A stretch of DNA of 6,088 nt from Caldilinea sp. CFX5 (GTDB lineage Bacteria > Chloroflexota > Anaerolineae > Caldilineales > Caldilineaceae): the NCBI GenBank assembly GCA_021405325.1, contig QWII01000195.1, positions 1 to 6,088 on the forward strand, written 5' to 3'. Below the pieces are notes generated by a model. It had not been told where the DNA came from. It was given only the letters and a program-made list of their open reading frames with translations, and ran no database searches. The position numbers and the translations under genes were made by a program. Positions 4,797-6,088 of this stretch are shown piece after piece. The number at the start of each line of letters is the position of its first letter. Position 1 is the first letter of the stretch.

Positions 4797-5906
4797 TTAG
4801 CCTTTCACTGCCCCGGCCATGATGCTGCGGATAAACAAGCGGCGCAGCGCCAGGTAGACCAGGAAGAGCGGCAAAATCGAAACAAAAACACCGGTGTAGA
4901 TAATTTGAAAATTGGTCGTAAAGGTGCTGCCGTAGGATGCAATTAACGGCAGAATGGTTGTGTTGCTGGCATCCAGATAGACATACGGCTCGAAGAAGGC
5001 GTTCCAGAAGACGGGCAGCATAATCACCGAGACGGTGGCAATCGGCACGCTCATCAAGGGCAGCAGGATGCGGAAGAAGTATTGCATCCGCGTGGCGCCA
5101 TCTAGTTGGGCGGACTCTTCCAATTCGTGAGGCACCTGGTTGATGGCCGAGGTGAAGACCATTGTTGAGAGCGCGCCGCCTTTGATAAAGATCAGCACCA
5201 ACGCCAGCAATTGGGCGCCCCAGCGCGGCCACCCTGGTTGATCGCTGCCCGGCGCCAGCCCAATCAGCCACTGCACCAGGAGAAACTGTGGAATGATGAT
5301 CAAAACGGTTGGGATCACCATCTGCATCAGATAGAGATTGTAGAGAAACATCTGGTCACGTCGGCGAAGACCGGCGAGGGCGTAACCGGTGAGCAAGGAG
5401 AGAAAACAGAGACCGGCGATCCCTAGCACCGTTGTTGCAATGGTGCGCACCAACGCCCACCAGAAATCATTGCGCCCCAGCAGCGTGATCCAGCCATTGT
5501 AGGTGCCAAAGTTGGCAAAGTAGGCTTCAATGCGTTCGATGGGGATCTGCTGTTTTTCCGCCACTTCACGTAGGGTATCACGCGGGGCGATATAGCCCTT
5601 CATGCCTAAATCTTGCTTCACTTGCTTTAGATCCAGGTTGAAGTTGACGGCCAGATTGCCGATCTCGGCGTCCAGACTTACGCCATCGTTGTGCGGAATC
5701 CAGAGATGCAAGGCGGTCGACTCTTTGGTGCTGACAAAGGTGCGCACAAAGAGGACATAGAACGGGAAGAGGGTAATGGCGGCATAGCCAAGCATAAACA
5801 GGCTGGCAAACAGCCCTAATAACCGTTTTCGGCGACGATGGCCGGCTGTATGGGCAAAAGTAGCCGGCTGCTCATAGGGCGCCGACGGGACAGCAGTGGT
5901 TGCCAT
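4797..5906 (-). CDS. Carbohydrate ABC transporter permease, MalG/UgpE type, with extra extracytoplasmic insert
   Basis: An inner-membrane permease of 369 residues. It would pair with a second permease, a solute-binding protein and an ATPase to import a sugar or related solute. TM1 is at about 28-53 after an Arg/Lys-rich HRRRKR (23-28). Further membrane segments lie near 149-178, 186-216, 230-250, 281-303 and 334-357. The EAA loop that docks the ATPase is at 261-283 (ELEESAQLDGATR through RILLP; Asp269, Gly270, Pro283). The C-terminus SIMAGAVKG is typical of MalG-like permeases. Relatives are usually about 270-300 residues. The excess is a 60-residue stretch at about 72-132, between TM1 and TM2, containing TLREVAEKQQIPIERIEAYF. 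The frame extends to a TTG at 5933, but ATG 5906 has AGGGA 5 nt upstream and is preferred. The partner permease may be the gene ending at 6055. The substrate is unknown. Confidence 0.93.
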   Translation of the reverse strand: MATTAVPSAPYEQPATFAHTAGHRRRKRLLGLFASLFMLGYAAITLFPFYVLFVRTFVSTKESTALHLWIPHNDGVSLDAEIGNLAVNFNLDLKQVKQDLGMKGYIAPRDTLREVAEKQQIPIERIEAYFANFGTYNGWITLLGRNDFWWALVRTIATTVLGIAGLCFLSLLTGYALAGLRRRDQMFLYNLYLMQMVIPTVLIIIPQFLLVQWLIGLAPGSDQPGWPRWGAQLLALVLIFIKGGALSTMVFTSAINQVPHELEESAQLDGATRMQYFFRILLPLMSVPIATVSVIMLPVFWNAFFEPYVYLDASNTTILPLIASYGSTFTTNFQIIYTGVFVSILPLFLVYLALRRLFIRSIMAGAVKG

Positions 5907-5909
5907 AAA

Positions 5910-5916
5910 CTTCCCT
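5910..5916 (-). promoter_or_regulatory. Ribosome-binding site that decides the permease start
   Basis: AGGGAAG on the minus strand ends 3 nt before ATG 5906, with the AGGGA core 5 nt away. The alternative TTG at 5933 would add nine residues and has no better site. Confidence 0.6.
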
Positions 5917-5939
5917 ACGCGGAAAACGATCAAAGGTTG

Positions 5940-5957
5940 CGCAGCTTACGCAGATTA
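5940..5957. repeat. Two-copy 9-nt tandem repeat upstream of the permease
   Basis: CGCAGCTTA (5940-5948) is followed directly by CGCAGATTA (5949-5957), with one mismatch, and then CG. It is short, but it sits in the same gap as an inverted repeat and could be an operator half-site pair or part of a dispersed intergenic repeat. No convincing -35/-10 pair was found in this gap. Confidence 0.5.
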
Positions 5958-5998
5958 CGATGAGTCAACCTATCTAATCGTCGAGTAAAATTCCTCGG

Positions 5999-6048
5999 CT
6001 ATCACCGCGCAGCAGAGGATTTGTGAATCTATCCGTACGCGGTGATAG
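5999..6048. repeat. 11-bp inverted repeat with 28-nt loop upstream of the permease
   Basis: CTATCACCGCG (5999-6009) and CGCGGTGATAG (6038-6048) are exact reverse complements. The structure lies in the 148-nt gap between the stop of the likely upstream gene (6055) and the permease ATG (5906). In the transcribed direction it is not directly followed by a T-run; the nearest is four Ts about nine bases on. A role as terminator, attenuator or processing hairpin is therefore unproven. Confidence 0.8.
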
Positions 6049-6054
6049 GGCAAT

Positions 6055-6087
6055 TTACATCTTGCCCATCAAAAACCAGAAGCCCAA
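6055..6087 (-). CDS. Possible C-terminal end of an upstream gene (partial)
   Basis: One minus-strand frame from the right edge reads LGFWFLMGKM and then TAA at 6057-6055. The hydrophobic, aromatic-rich tail ending in basic residues would suit the last membrane helix of a second ABC permease (MalF type), which commonly precedes a MalG-type gene. Only ten residues are visible and another frame is also open for a similar length, so this is inference from position and composition. Confidence 0.35.
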   Translation of the reverse strand: MGFWFLMGKM

Positions 6088-6088
6088 C

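Noticed and set aside
4759..4800. AT-rich palindromes as a replication origin or attachment site
   Set aside because: There are no DnaA boxes, iterons, integrase gene or tRNA nearby, and the cluster is only about 40 nt between two co-directional genes.
5934..6000. Promoter for the permease (a TTGACT-like box on the minus strand near 5961-5966)
   Set aside because: No TATAAT-like box lies at 16-18 nt spacing, and the gene probably continues an operon from the right.

Overview
All six complete genes lie on the minus strand, so transcription runs from the right edge to the left. The sequence is moderately GC-rich by eye. The gene content (a sugar ABC permease followed by a set of sugar-acid oxidoreductases) and the sequence style suggest a free-living heterotrophic bacterium. 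Chloroflexota (Anaerolineae/Caldilineae-like) is my best guess from general resemblance only. There are no rRNA, tRNA, CRISPR, transposase or phage genes.

Layout in transcription order: the possible last residues of an upstream gene (6055-6087); a gap with an 11-bp inverted repeat; a MalG-type sugar ABC permease with an unusual extracytoplasmic insert (start re-assigned to 5906); a short AT-rich gap of overlapping palindromes; a UlaG-like metallo-beta-lactamase-fold hydrolase that lacks one expected metal-ligand His; a gap with a perfect 26-bp inverted repeat around 92 nt; a zinc-dependent medium-chain dehydrogenase resembling L-galactonate/L-idonate 5-dehydrogenases; a gap with a perfect 19-bp inverted repeat; an extended-SDR sugar epimerase/dehydratase-like protein; a 31-nt gap made entirely of an 8-nt tandem repeat; a classical SDR with NADP-type residues; 4 nt later, a gluconate 5-dehydrogenase-like classical SDR with NAD-type residues; and the ribosome-binding site and first codons of another gene that leaves the window at the left edge.

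Taken together this looks like an uptake and catabolism operon for a sugar, sugar acid or lactone. The permease would import the substrate, the MBL-fold protein could open a lactone, and the oxidoreductases would oxidise and re-reduce hydroxyls. A Zn-MDR beside a Ga5DH-like SDR mirrors the IdnD/IdnO logic, in which epimerisation goes through a keto-acid. The substrate cannot be read from the sequence. The individual families are well known. The less ordinary features are the intergenic inverted repeats, the 8-mer array at a translation start, the permease insert and the altered MBL metal motif.
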